Below are positions 8,987 to 16,394 of a DNA stretch of 64,000 nucleotides, one piece after another. Made by a program: the position numbers and the translations under genes. The stretch's first letter is position 1; each line of letters starts with the position of its first letter. The notes below the pieces were generated by a model, which saw only the letters and a program-made list of their open reading frames with translations, had not been told where the DNA came from and made no database searches. Source of the DNA: Thermovibrio ammonificans HB-1 (GTDB taxonomy: Bacteria > Aquificota > Aquificia > Desulfurobacteriales > Desulfurobacteriaceae). Location of the stretch: NCBI RefSeq assembly GCF_000185805.1, contig NC_014926.1, positions 1,296,501 through 1,360,500 on the forward strand, read 5' to 3'.

Positions 8987-9637
8987 ATGGTGAAGGAGTT
9001 TCTCAGACAGCTGCCGCTCTTTTCAAAGCTCACAGAGAGGCAACTGGAGGAGCTCTCCCGAATTGCGGTAAGCAGAAAGTTCAACAAGGGAGAGGTGATA
9101 TTCCATCCCTCCCAAAAGGCCGACGCCTTCTTCATACTTAAATCGGGCAGAGTAAAAATATTCAAAACCTCCAAGGGAAAAGAGCAGATTTTAAGGATAT
9201 TCGAACCTCCCATAATCTTTGGCGAAGCGGCAAGCTTCACCGGAGGCTACTTCCCCGCCTGGGCAGAAGCCGTTGAGGAGTCGGAAGTACTAACAATTCC
9301 CCGAAACCAGATGCTCAACCTCCTGAAGAAAGACCCGGAAGTGGGAATGAAACTACTGGCGGTTATGGCCCAGAGGTTGATTCACCTTACAAACGTTATA
9401 GAGAGCCTCTCGCTCAAAAGCGCCCTATCGAAAGTCGCAAGCTACCTCTACAGGAGAATGGAGGAAGAGGGAGAGAGCTTCAAATTCAGCACAACAACCG
9501 CCTCCCTCGAGCTGGGCCTTACAAAAGAGACCGTTTCCCGGATGCTCGGGAAACTGAAATCCCTCGGGGTTGTGGAGAAAAACGGAAGCACCGTAACAGT
9601 TAAAAAACCTAACGCTTTAAAAGACCTGGCCTCCTAA
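8987..9637 (+). CDS. Crp/Fnr-family transcription regulator without cysteines
   Basis: A 216-residue cyclic-nucleotide-binding-fold sensor (about 1-120), dimer helix (about 120-145) and winged HTH. The recognition helix reads LTKETVSRMLGK with E181, S184 and R185, the residue pattern FNR uses to contact TTGA half-sites. There is no cysteine at all, so it cannot hold an FNR-type [4Fe-4S] cluster; a heme- or ligand-sensing DNR/CooA-like mode is open. It ends the hisD operon, converging on a YgbA_NO gene, and a TTGAC-N4-GTCAA palindrome lies at the nearby cooS promoter, a likely target. Confidence 0.9.
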   Translation: MVKEFLRQLPLFSKLTERQLEELSRIAVSRKFNKGEVIFHPSQKADAFFILKSGRVKIFKTSKGKEQILRIFEPPIIFGEAASFTGGYFPAWAEAVEESEVLTIPRNQMLNLLKKDPEVGMKLLAVMAQRLIHLTNVIESLSLKSALSKVASYLYRRMEEEGESFKFSTTTASLELGLTKETVSRMLGKLKSLGVVEKNGSTVTVKKPNALKDLAS

Positions 9638-9938
9638 AGCGCTCCTTAATCTCATGACGGAGCCAGCCAAAGGGGTCGTAAATAAGCAGCCTGGGACCGC
9701 TAAAGCGCATAACCTCCTTAACCTTGCGCCGCATATTCGGAGAGTAACAGTGAACCGGACACTTCTTACAGGTGGGCTTTTCCTCACCGAAAGGGCACAA
9801 GTCGAGCCTCTTAAAGGCGTAGTTCAGTAGCTTCTCACACTCGGGACACAGCTCTCCCCGCCTGCTGCCGTGGCGCCTCCAACAGTAAATCTCAACCATA
9901 CGGCGAATAGTCTCCTTCTCACGCTCAATAACCGACAT
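9609..9938 (-). CDS. YgbA_NO family protein (nitrosative-stress associated)
   Basis: A 109-residue Cys-rich protein: MSVIEREKETIRRMVEIYC, then CPECEKLL, LCPFGEEKPTCKKCPVHCYSP and a C-terminal PFGWLRHEI. This matches the nitrous-oxide-stimulated promoter family typified by E. coli YgbA, an NsrR-controlled gene induced by NO. The conserved cysteines may bind a metal or Fe-S cluster. Its 3' end overlaps the convergent Crp/Fnr gene by 29 bases. It is transcribed in the same direction as cooS, but a terminator lies between them. Confidence 0.85.
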   Translation of the reverse strand: MSVIEREKETIRRMVEIYCWRRHGSRRGELCPECEKLLNYAFKRLDLCPFGEEKPTCKKCPVHCYSPNMRRKVKEVMRFSGPRLLIYDPFGWLRHEIKERFRRPGLLKR

Positions 9939-9949
9939 GCTCTACCCCT

Positions 9950-9985
9950 AAAGGTAAAAATAAAAGGGCCCTCCCGAAGGAGGGC
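9950..9985 (-). terminator. Rho-independent terminator of cooS
   Basis: On the minus strand GCCCTCC-TTCG-GGAGGGC (9968-9985) is followed by CCTTTTATTTTTA. A seven-pair GC-rich stem on a UUCG tetraloop with a T-rich tail is a strong intrinsic terminator, lying 50 bases past the cooS stop. Confidence 0.85.
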
Positions 9986-10034
9986 AAGCGGCGCGACGGA
10001 GGGAGGAGATGAAAAAAACGGGCCGAGAGCCTGC

Positions 10035-11990
10035 TTATATGCCAAGAAGCTCCCTCTTCTTCATAATGTGCTCCTCTATGCCGTCTGCAGCCTGAACCGG
10101 GTCGTCTCCAACTGCAATCTTACCGCCGGTAAGAGCCTCAACCTCCTCGGTAAGAAGCTTAACAACCTTATCGGAACCCGTAACCGGAGGAACGGGAGAA
10201 ACGTGGGTGTAAAGCCCCATTGCAACCGCAGAGAAACCGTCGATAACGGCCTTCTGCTCCATATACTCAGGAGCGGTAACCGCAACCGGAAGCTGAGAGG
10301 GGTCAACCCTCAAGGCGTTTGCAATCGCAACAACGGTCATAATAATCCTCCCCGTGTCGGTACAGGTTCCGAAAGACAGAACGGGAGGAATACCGAGGGC
10401 CTTGCACACGCTTGCAAGCCTTGGACCGGCGTATTTATCTACAGCTTCCAAAGTTTCAAGGCCGGCCTTCTGAAGGCCCGCGTTACCGCAACCTGCACCT
10501 ATAACGAGGATATCCCTCTTGATAAGCTCCTTGGCAATCTGAACGGTCATGCTGTCCTGAGGACCGTTACCGAGGGAAGTACAGTTAACCAGAGCGACAA
10601 CCCCCTTAATGTCTCCGCTCTTAATAACCTCAAGCAGCGGGTCGAGGGTACCGCCAAGGGCTTCAACTATCGCTTCGGCAGAAAAGCCCACTATTGCATT
10701 CTGCTTAAAGCGGGAAACATCGGCCTTTTGAACCTCCTTACGCTCCTTAAAGTTCTCTATGGCCAGCTTAATAATCTCTTCAGCAACCTTAGCCTCGTTA
10801 CCGGGCTTATACTCAAGCCTTATAGAGCCCGGAACCCCTATAATGTTAGACACTGCAATAAGCTTGAAGCGGTACTTATCGGCGTACTCCTTAAGGTTTG
10901 CAAGGGAGCAGTTCATATCCATAACAAAGGCGTCAACTGCACCGGTAGAGAGGAAGTACTCGATTGAAATCCAGTTGGAAGTTAAACCCGGGAAAACATC
11001 GCCACACTCAAGGCGGGCCATCATCTCCTGACCGGTCTCAATAGAGCCGACAATCCTTATCCCCTTAGCGCCGGCCTCCCTCGCCATCTGCTGGAACTTC
11101 TCATCCTGAGCGAGCTTCACAAGGGCCATTCCGACAAAAGGCTCGTGACCGTTGGGCAGAATGTTAACGTAGTCAGGGTCGAGAACGCCGAAATCAACGG
11201 TACACTGGTGGGGAGAAGGCGTACCGTAGAGAGCGTCCTGAATCATCTCCAGGGGAACGAGAGCACCAAAAGCAGAAGCCACACCGTTCCTGAGGGCTGC
11301 AAGGGCAAGAGTTACGTAGTCGCCGTCTATGTTGGTCATAGAGCGGGTAACAGAGTCAACGAGCTCGTTCATCGGCCCTTTTGGCATAATGCCCAGCTTC
11401 CTGAACACCTCCTTCCTGCTCTCGGGTGCCAACTTCTCAACGAAAACAGAAGTGTCGTTCTGAGAGAGGCTCTTCAAAACACCCTCGGCCACAGCCTCGG
11501 CCTTCTTGTCAAGAGGCAAGTTGGGGTCTACGCCCAAAACCTGCGCAAGGGCATCGATTTTGGCCGGGTCTTTAATCTCGTAAACGGTGTTGCCCCTTGC
11601 AGTTTCAAGTAGCGTAAGAGCAGCTTCCCTACAGTGGTAAGTGTAGGCGGCAAGGCCCATATTCGCCTTGATGAGGAGGTTCCTCATAACAATACCGTGA
11701 GCGTCTATACCGCAAACTCCCCTGGGGGTCTGCGGAGTTATACGGCACGGTCCCATTGAACAGAGCTGACACGAAACCCCTTCCTTACAGAACTTACACC
11801 TGACCTTCTCCATTGCCTCAAAACGGTCTGCAACGTTCGAGAGGCCCGCCTCCTTTACCTGCTTGTACATGTAGTTAACGCTCTCGTGGAAAGAGGGCAT
11901 CTTGATTCCTACCCCTTTGGCAAGGTCGGACTCAACGCAGAAGTTCTCCTCCTTCTTACCCCCGTTCCCTTTCTTAAAGAACCCAAACAT
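10035..11990 (-). CDS. cooS: Ni-CO dehydrogenase catalytic subunit homologue with an altered C-cluster site
   Basis: A 651-residue CooS-family protein. ATG at 11990 (MFGFFKKG) is chosen because AAGGAGG precedes it; an in-frame start at 12056 has no such site. B/D-cluster cysteines are C65, C68, C74, C77, C82 and C93. C-cluster candidates are H282, C361, C470, C501 and C543, with acid-base Lys580 in YMEQKAV. The segment that normally reads CCTGNE reads SIETGQE, so Glu318 replaces a usual ligand cysteine. CooS interconverts CO and CO2 via ferredoxin, but that change leaves activity uncertain. No acetyl-CoA synthase or cooC/cooF is nearby. Neighbours are a divergent nifX-like gene and a downstream YgbA homologue. 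Confidence 0.9.
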   Translation of the reverse strand: MFGFFKKGNGGKKEENFCVESDLAKGVGIKMPSFHESVNYMYKQVKEAGLSNVADRFEAMEKVRCKFCKEGVSCQLCSMGPCRITPQTPRGVCGIDAHGIVMRNLLIKANMGLAAYTYHCREAALTLLETARGNTVYEIKDPAKIDALAQVLGVDPNLPLDKKAEAVAEGVLKSLSQNDTSVFVEKLAPESRKEVFRKLGIMPKGPMNELVDSVTRSMTNIDGDYVTLALAALRNGVASAFGALVPLEMIQDALYGTPSPHQCTVDFGVLDPDYVNILPNGHEPFVGMALVKLAQDEKFQQMAREAGAKGIRIVGSIETGQEMMARLECGDVFPGLTSNWISIEYFLSTGAVDAFVMDMNCSLANLKEYADKYRFKLIAVSNIIGVPGSIRLEYKPGNEAKVAEEIIKLAIENFKERKEVQKADVSRFKQNAIVGFSAEAIVEALGGTLDPLLEVIKSGDIKGVVALVNCTSLGNGPQDSMTVQIAKELIKRDILVIGAGCGNAGLQKAGLETLEAVDKYAGPRLASVCKALGIPPVLSFGTCTDTGRIIMTVVAIANALRVDPSQLPVAVTAPEYMEQKAVIDGFSAVAMGLYTHVSPVPPVTGSDKVVKLLTEEVEALTGGKIAVGDDPVQAADGIEEHIMKKRELLGI

Positions 11991-12021
11991 TGAAACCTCC
12001 TTAATTTTGTTTTCAACTTTA

Positions 12022-12063
12022 ATGTTACCCTCGGCAAGTTGAAAAAGGTTTGACATTCGTCAA
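12022..12063 (-). promoter_or_regulatory. FNR/CRP-type operator and putative cooS promoter
   Basis: TTGAC-ATTC-GTCAA at 12050-12063 is a perfect 5-base inverted repeat with FNR/DNR geometry (TTGA-N6-TCAA). On the minus strand a weak -10 box TAACAT lies at 12022-12027, predicting transcription from about 12015. The palindrome centre is then 41.5 bases upstream, the class II activator position. The remaining cooS-nifX intergenic DNA (11991-12170) is AT-rich; a TATATT at about 12126 could serve nifX. Confidence 0.65.
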
Positions 12064-12170
12064 CGATGATTAGAGTTCTATAAACTTGTGCAGATTATCA
12101 GTAGTTAAGCTGTATCACACGCCTTATATTTGAGTTACACAATTAAATCTTTCTCTGAAGGAGGATAACT

Positions 12171-12542
12171 ATGAAAGTGGCAGCTCCCGTACTGGAAACA
12201 GAGGTAAAGGGAAAAAGGCTTATTAACGCTCACTTCGGCAAATCGAGCCTGTTTGCCGTTGTCGATACCGACTCCAACGCCGTTGAAATCGTTGAAAACC
12301 CCGGCCTTCACGTTCAGAGGGGAAGGGGAATCTACATAGCCCAAATGTTCAAGGAAAAGGGAGTAGAAGCCGTCCTTGTAAAGGAGATGGGTCCGGGAGC
12401 ATTCGACAAAATAAGAAACGGCTTGGGTATAAAGGTCTACCTCGTACCGGAAGAGGTTAAGTTCTTAGACGAAGCATTAGAGCTATTTAAGAAAGGAGAG
12501 CTTCCGGAGCTCACCGAGCCCAACGAGGAGGAGCACAGATGA
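12171..12542 (+). CDS. NifX/NifB-type iron-molybdenum-cofactor-binding domain protein
   Basis: A 123-residue single-domain protein of the dinitrogenase FeMo-cofactor family (NifX/NafY/VnfX fold): MKVAAPVLE at the start, HFGKSSLFAVVD near residue 25, and the end AVLVKEMGPGAFDKI leading to a C-terminal acidic tail. Members bind metal-sulfur clusters or precursors, often outside nitrogen fixation. It follows AAGGAGGAT and overlaps the DUF1847 gene by four bases. Divergence from cooS suggests a role in handling the NiFeS cluster, which is inference. Confidence 0.85.
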   Translation: MKVAAPVLETEVKGKRLINAHFGKSSLFAVVDTDSNAVEIVENPGLHVQRGRGIYIAQMFKEKGVEAVLVKEMGPGAFDKIRNGLGIKVYLVPEEVKFLDEALELFKKGELPELTEPNEEEHR

Positions 12543-13114
12543 AGTGCCACAACTGCAACTCCCCCGACTGTTACAGGGGAGGCAAAGTGTGTGCCCCCGG
12601 AGGCGAAGAGCTCCTCAGGAGCTTAACTCCCGCCGAGGAGCAGATGCTCAAAGTGGCATCAGACGTTGAGCGGGAATTCTACTGCAAACTTACACGTGTT
12701 GAAGAGCTCATAGAGTTCTCACGGCGAATGGGGTTTAAAAAAATCGGCGTGGCCTTCTGCATAGGGCTCTTTGAAGAGACCAGAGTGCTGGTAGAATACC
12801 TGGAAAAGGCCGGGTTCAGCGTTTTTTCTGCAGCCTGCAAAGTTGGAGCCGTAGATAAATCCCTCCTAAAAATCGAGAAGATGAGACCCGACTCCTTAGA
12901 AGCCACGTGCAACCCGGTGCTTCAGGCCCAGGCTCTAAACAGAGCAGGAACGGAGCTGAACGTGATAGTCGGGCTCTGCATAGGTCACGACATCATCTTC
13001 CAGAACCACTCCAAGGCACCCACAACAACGCTGATAGTTAAAGACAGGGTCCTTGCCCACAACCCGGCGGGAGCCATATACAGCAACTACTACAAGAGGA
13101 GACTCGGAGGTTAA
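12539..13114 (+). CDS. DUF1847 domain protein
   Basis: A 191-residue protein with an N-terminal metal-site cluster C3, C6, C11 and C17 (MKCHNCNSPDCYRGGKVC), then a domain with KKIGVAFCIGLFEE, CKVGAVDK, ATCNPVLQAQALN and VGLCIGHDIIF. This motif series is that of DUF1847, an uncharacterised family of anaerobes. Eight or more conserved cysteines suggest a metal or Fe-S function. It is coupled to the nifX-like gene, so the two probably act together. Confidence 0.85.
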   Translation: MKCHNCNSPDCYRGGKVCAPGGEELLRSLTPAEEQMLKVASDVEREFYCKLTRVEELIEFSRRMGFKKIGVAFCIGLFEETRVLVEYLEKAGFSVFSAACKVGAVDKSLLKIEKMRPDSLEATCNPVLQAQALNRAGTELNVIVGLCIGHDIIFQNHSKAPTTTLIVKDRVLAHNPAGAIYSNYYKRRLGG

Positions 13115-13143
13115 AAAAAAGGGCCCCCAACCGCTTTGGGGGC
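13111..13143 (-). terminator. Intrinsic terminator, strongest on the minus strand
   Basis: GCCCCCAA (13123-13130) pairs with TTGGGGGC (13136-13143) across a five-base loop. Read leftward it is followed by CCTTTTTTTTAA, a classic terminator for minus-strand transcripts such as sfsA. Read rightward it lacks a T-run, though it directly follows the DUF1847 stop and may act in both directions. Confidence 0.75.
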
Positions 13144-13307
13144 AGCCCAAACAGTGAGGAGGGAGAGATGGAGCATCTGGGAAAGAAATAATAGGCGGCC
13201 TTTGTGAAAAAATCAAGAGTGGCTCCTGATAAAGTCGGTGAAGGTTAAGACATAACTTCCTTAAAATTAAGGGTATCAACCGACACAAACAGACAAAGCG
13301 AGGGGAT

Positions 13308-13448
13308 ATGACAGAGTACCGGAAAATCCTTGAAGCCTGGATAGAGTATTTGGAGCTGGAGAAGCTTCACAACTTAAAAATAGACGCTTCAAAACTCTCA
13401 GAAGAGAAACGGAAAAAAACCTACAAACTGGAAGCGATTTCTTCGTAG
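13308..13448 (+). CDS. Small hypothetical ORF
   Basis: 46 codons, MTEYRKILEAWIEYLELEKL then a Lys/Glu-rich helix ending LEAISS. GAGGGG precedes the ATG with good spacing and an AT-rich promoter-like stretch (13261-13279) lies upstream. It could be a small protein or the remnant N-terminus of a larger gene. The 385-base gap between DUF1847 and sfsA otherwise holds the terminator and a seven-codon micro-ORF at 13168-13191 behind GAGGAGGGAGAG. No family recognised. Confidence 0.35.
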   Translation: MTEYRKILEAWIEYLELEKLHNLKIDASKLSEEKRKKTYKLEAISS

Positions 13449-13499
13449 CCAAACATGATTAAAATTCTCAGGAAAGTGAAAAAAGAAGGAATCAGTATG

Positions 13500-14201
13500 T
13501 CATACAGGGATTTCCTCGACAGCCCAAACCTCTCCGCTCAACGGCTTAAGGACAAGGCGGAAGGCGAAAAAGTCCACTCCTGAGAGTTTAGCCTCACTAA
13601 AAACTTCGGCAAAAGCCGAGTCGGTCTCGGCATTGGGACGGAGAGAAAAACAGCTCCTAAAAGCCAGGAAGAGAACTCCCGCCCTGAAACCTTCTCTTTT
13701 AAGCCTAATCAGCTCCTCAAGGTGCTTCCTGCCCCTCTCGGTAGGAGCATCGGGGAAAAGGCATACCCCCTCTTTTACCAAGTTGCACCCTTTAACCTCG
13801 AGATAGAAGTCCCCGTCAATTAGAAAGTCTATTCGGCTCCTTCCCCTTTTAACCTCACGCAGAATCTCCTTAGGCTTAAACCCAAGGCAGCCGGCCTCTA
13901 TTAGACCTTGGGCGATTTTAGGATGAACCTGGGTATTTATCAGGACCCACTCACCTCCACTCTTAACGGCAACCACTTTGTAATCGAGCTTCCCGCGGGG
14001 GTTGGGTGCAAGTAAAAGGGGAGCCCCCTCAACCAGGAGCTCCCTGAGCCTTCCCGTATCGGAAAGGTGGGCCTTTTTCAGCTCGCCGTTTACAAGCAGG
14101 AGAACGACAAACCGGTTGAGCCTCTCAACAAAAGTTCCAAAGGTGAGCTGTCCAAACTCCTCTTTTAGGTCTAAAACTTTAAAGGGACTTCTGAACCTCA
14201 A
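13500..14201 (-). CDS. sfsA: SfsA-family DNA/RNA nuclease
   Basis: A 233-residue protein with the SfsA order: FVERLNRFVVLLLVNGE near residue 25, HLSDTGRLREL near 45, APNPRGKLDYKVVAV near 65, and the nuclease core SRIDFLIDGDFYLEVKGCNL near 120-140, then FPDAPTERGRKHLEEL. SfsA proteins are PD-(D/E)XK nucleases once thought to be sugar-fermentation regulators; D124 and E133-K135 fit the core. A TTG start at 14201 is likely, overlapping the upstream phosphatase gene by 23 bases. Confidence 0.93.
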   Translation of the reverse strand: MRFRSPFKVLDLKEEFGQLTFGTFVERLNRFVVLLLVNGELKKAHLSDTGRLRELLVEGAPLLLAPNPRGKLDYKVVAVKSGGEWVLINTQVHPKIAQGLIEAGCLGFKPKEILREVKRGRSRIDFLIDGDFYLEVKGCNLVKEGVCLFPDAPTERGRKHLEELIRLKREGFRAGVLFLAFRSCFSLRPNAETDSAFAEVFSEAKLSGVDFFAFRLVLKPLSGEVWAVEEIPV

Positions 14202-14826
14202 AGTCTATGTCCTTCCCCAAATGGCCGGTTGCGTTCGCAACGTGAACCACAACGTTTCCGGTTTCGGGGCTGTACTCAAGAACCGTAATTCCGCAGTTTG
14301 CCTGTTTAAAGGCCCAGAACTTATTAAGGTCTACCCCGAGGAGGTGGCACATGAGAACCTTATTTGTGGCGTCGTGCCCCACTATTACAATCAGGTCTTC
14401 GTCGGAGTGGGAAGAGACAACCTCGTTAAAAGCCTTAACGGCCCTGTCGTAAACGTCCCGAAGGCTCTCCCCTCCGGGCATTTTAACCTCTGCCGGCCTT
14501 GTGCGCCAAAGTTTAAGAAGTTCCGGGTACTTCTTCTCTACCTCGGAGGCAAGCAGACCTTCCCACTCGCCGTGGTCTATCTCCTTAAACCCTTCCTTTA
14601 CCTGAACTTCAAGGTTGTGGTGTTTGGCAATCTCTGCAGCGGTATCGCGGCAGCGGGAAAGGGGACTCGAGTAAACGGCCTTTACGGGGAATCCTTTCAG
14701 GGCCTCGCCCACTCTTCTCGCCTGCTCTTTACCCTCCTCGTTCAGGGGGATATCCATCTTTCCCTGGTAACGCCCCTCGGCGTTCCATACGGTTTTTCCG
14801 TGGCGAACGAGTATTATCCTGGGCAT
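14179..14826 (-). CDS. Histidine phosphatase superfamily protein (phosphoserine or alpha-ribazole phosphatase type)
   Basis: 215 residues from ATG 14826, preferred over an upstream TTG because GGAGG is six bases before it. The catalytic RHG motif is at residues 8-10 (LVRHGKTVWNAEGRYQG), with SSPLSRCRDTA, the acid residue in EIDHGEWEG and the late VGHDATNK. In Hydrogenobacter an enzyme of this superfamily is the metal-independent phosphoserine phosphatase, so serine synthesis is plausible; a CobC-like role is the alternative. A TATAAT box at 14856-14861 (minus) suggests a promoter. Confidence 0.85.
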   Translation of the reverse strand: MPRIILVRHGKTVWNAEGRYQGKMDIPLNEEGKEQARRVGEALKGFPVKAVYSSPLSRCRDTAAEIAKHHNLEVQVKEGFKEIDHGEWEGLLASEVEKKYPELLKLWRTRPAEVKMPGGESLRDVYDRAVKAFNEVVSSHSDEDLIVIVGHDATNKVLMCHLLGVDLNKFWAFKQANCGITVLEYSPETGNVVVHVANATGHLGKDIDFEVQKSL

Positions 14827-14872
14827 CCTCAACCTCCGGCTCGAATGTGGCCAGAATTATACAGAAGGTGTT

Positions 14873-14902
14873 TTTACAAAACTGAAACAGTTCAGATAAA
14901 AT
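14873..14902 (+). promoter_or_regulatory. Putative promoter of the GltA-type flavoprotein gene
   Basis: TTTACA at 14873-14878 and TAAAAT at 14897-14902 are separated by 18 bases, about 45 bases before the ATG at 14948. A divergent TATAAT lies at 14856-14861 on the minus strand, so the intergenic region drives both sides. Confidence 0.5.
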
Positions 14903-14947
14903 TGTCTCGAGAAAGGAACTACCTACACGAGGAGGAGGATGAAAGAG

Positions 14948-16375
14948 ATGAAAAAGCGCCTTGACAGGTGGATGGACAGGATGCCCATGCCCGTTCTCCC
15001 TCCGGATGTGAGGAAGAGAGTATTTAACGAGTACGTTCTCGGCTACGGACACACGGCGGCAAAAGACGAAGCCATAAGGTGCCTACTGTGCAAAACTCCT
15101 ACCTGCATGGACTCTTGCCCCGTAAACAGCAGAATCCCCGAGTGGATAGAGACAATCCAGAAGGAGAACGTGTTAGAAGGTTACAAAATCCTGAGGGACA
15201 GAAACCCGTTCAGCTCCGTGTGCGGAAGGGTGTGTCCCCAGGAGAGGCTGTGTGAGAGCACCTGTATACTGCTAAGGAGGAAGAACGGAGAGGCCGTTGC
15301 AATAGGCGGGCTCGAAAGGTTCATCGCCGATAACGTAAGGATGTCGGGCGTTGAGTGGAAGGATGAAGTTGAGCCCGACACCGGTAAGAAGGTTGCGGTA
15401 ATCGGCGGCGGGCCGGCAGGACTTGCGGCTGCCTACTTCCTGAGGAAGAAGGGCCACAGCGTTACCATATTTGAAGCTCTCCCCTACCTGGGCGGCGTGA
15501 TGCGCTACGGAATCCCCGAGCCCCGCCTCCCGAGGGAGGCTCTCGACTGGGACATAAACCACATAATCAACCTCGGCGTTGAGGTTAAAACCAACTGCGT
15601 TGTAGGCGAGGACATCACCCTCGACCAGATAAGGAAAGAGTTCGACGCGGTCTTTATAGCGGTAGGCTCCGGAAGGGGTAAGAAGATGAATATTCCCGGA
15701 GCCGACCTTAAAGGGTGTTACTCTGCAATTGGATTCCTAATGAAGGTGAACACAGGTGAAACCCACCCGTTACTTGCACCGGAGAAGGAGGTTGAGCTTC
15801 CCCAGGATAAGAAAGTGATAGTTGTCGGCGGAGGCTTTACAGCCGTTGACTGCGCAATAGTTGCGGTAAGACTGGGGAACGACGTTGAGGTGGTTTACAG
15901 GCGTACAAAGGACTCCTCTTCGGCCCGGGAGGACGAGTGGGAGATGCTGGAAGAGGAGGGCGTAAAGATAAACTGGCTCACCCAGCCGGTAGAGGTGATA
16001 GGCGACGAAGAGGGCAAAGTTAAAGCCCTCAAGTGCGTTAAGATGAAGCTCATACCTCAGGAGGGCAGAAGGCCAAAAGTTGAACCCATTCCGGGCTCCG
16101 AGTTTGAGATACCGTGCGACGTTGTAATCTTCGCCGTAGGACAAGGCGATAACCCCACCGCCTACAAAGACCTCGAGGGACTCAAGATAGATAAGTGGAA
16201 CAACCTCTCTACGGTAGATGAGGAGTTCAGAACCAACGTAGAGGGTGTTTGGGCCGGCGGCGACGTGGTAAACGGCGGAGACTTGGTTGTAACGGCCATA
16301 AAACACGCCAAAATTGCGGCCCAGTCTATCCACAAGTACCTGACAACCGGCAAGTGGGAGTACAAAGGGGAGTAG
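14948..16375 (+). CDS. gltA: NADPH-dependent glutamate synthase small-subunit-type flavoprotein (GltA/NfnB-like)
   Basis: 475 residues from the second ATG (14948), which is nine bases after GAGGAGG; the ATG at 14939 abuts it. N-terminal Fe-S cysteines (CLLCKTPTCMDSCPVNS and CGRVCPQERLCESTC) are followed by an FAD motif VAVIGGGPAGLAAAY and an NAD(P) motif VIVVGGGFTAVDCA, ending with VWAGGDVVNGGDLVVTA. This is the beta-subunit-type electron-transfer protein of glutamate synthase, also used in NADH-dependent ferredoxin:NADP oxidoreductase. No partner large subunit or NfnA is adjacent, so the exact reaction is open. Confidence 0.88.
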   Translation: MKKRLDRWMDRMPMPVLPPDVRKRVFNEYVLGYGHTAAKDEAIRCLLCKTPTCMDSCPVNSRIPEWIETIQKENVLEGYKILRDRNPFSSVCGRVCPQERLCESTCILLRRKNGEAVAIGGLERFIADNVRMSGVEWKDEVEPDTGKKVAVIGGGPAGLAAAYFLRKKGHSVTIFEALPYLGGVMRYGIPEPRLPREALDWDINHIINLGVEVKTNCVVGEDITLDQIRKEFDAVFIAVGSGRGKKMNIPGADLKGCYSAIGFLMKVNTGETHPLLAPEKEVELPQDKKVIVVGGGFTAVDCAIVAVRLGNDVEVVYRRTKDSSSAREDEWEMLEEEGVKINWLTQPVEVIGDEEGKVKALKCVKMKLIPQEGRRPKVEPIPGSEFEIPCDVVIFAVGQGDNPTAYKDLEGLKIDKWNNLSTVDEEFRTNVEGVWAGGDVVNGGDLVVTAIKHAKIAAQSIHKYLTTGKWEYKGE

Positions 16376-16394
16376 CCTTCGGGGGCTCTCCCCC

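Noticed and set aside
11991-12056. 22-residue N-terminal extension of CooS
   Set aside because: AAGGAGG lies directly before the internal ATG at 11990, and the extension covers the inferred promoter.
13458-13583. 42-codon plus-strand ORF MIKILRKVKKEGISM...
   Set aside because: No ribosome site, and most of it is antisense to the clear 3' end of sfsA.
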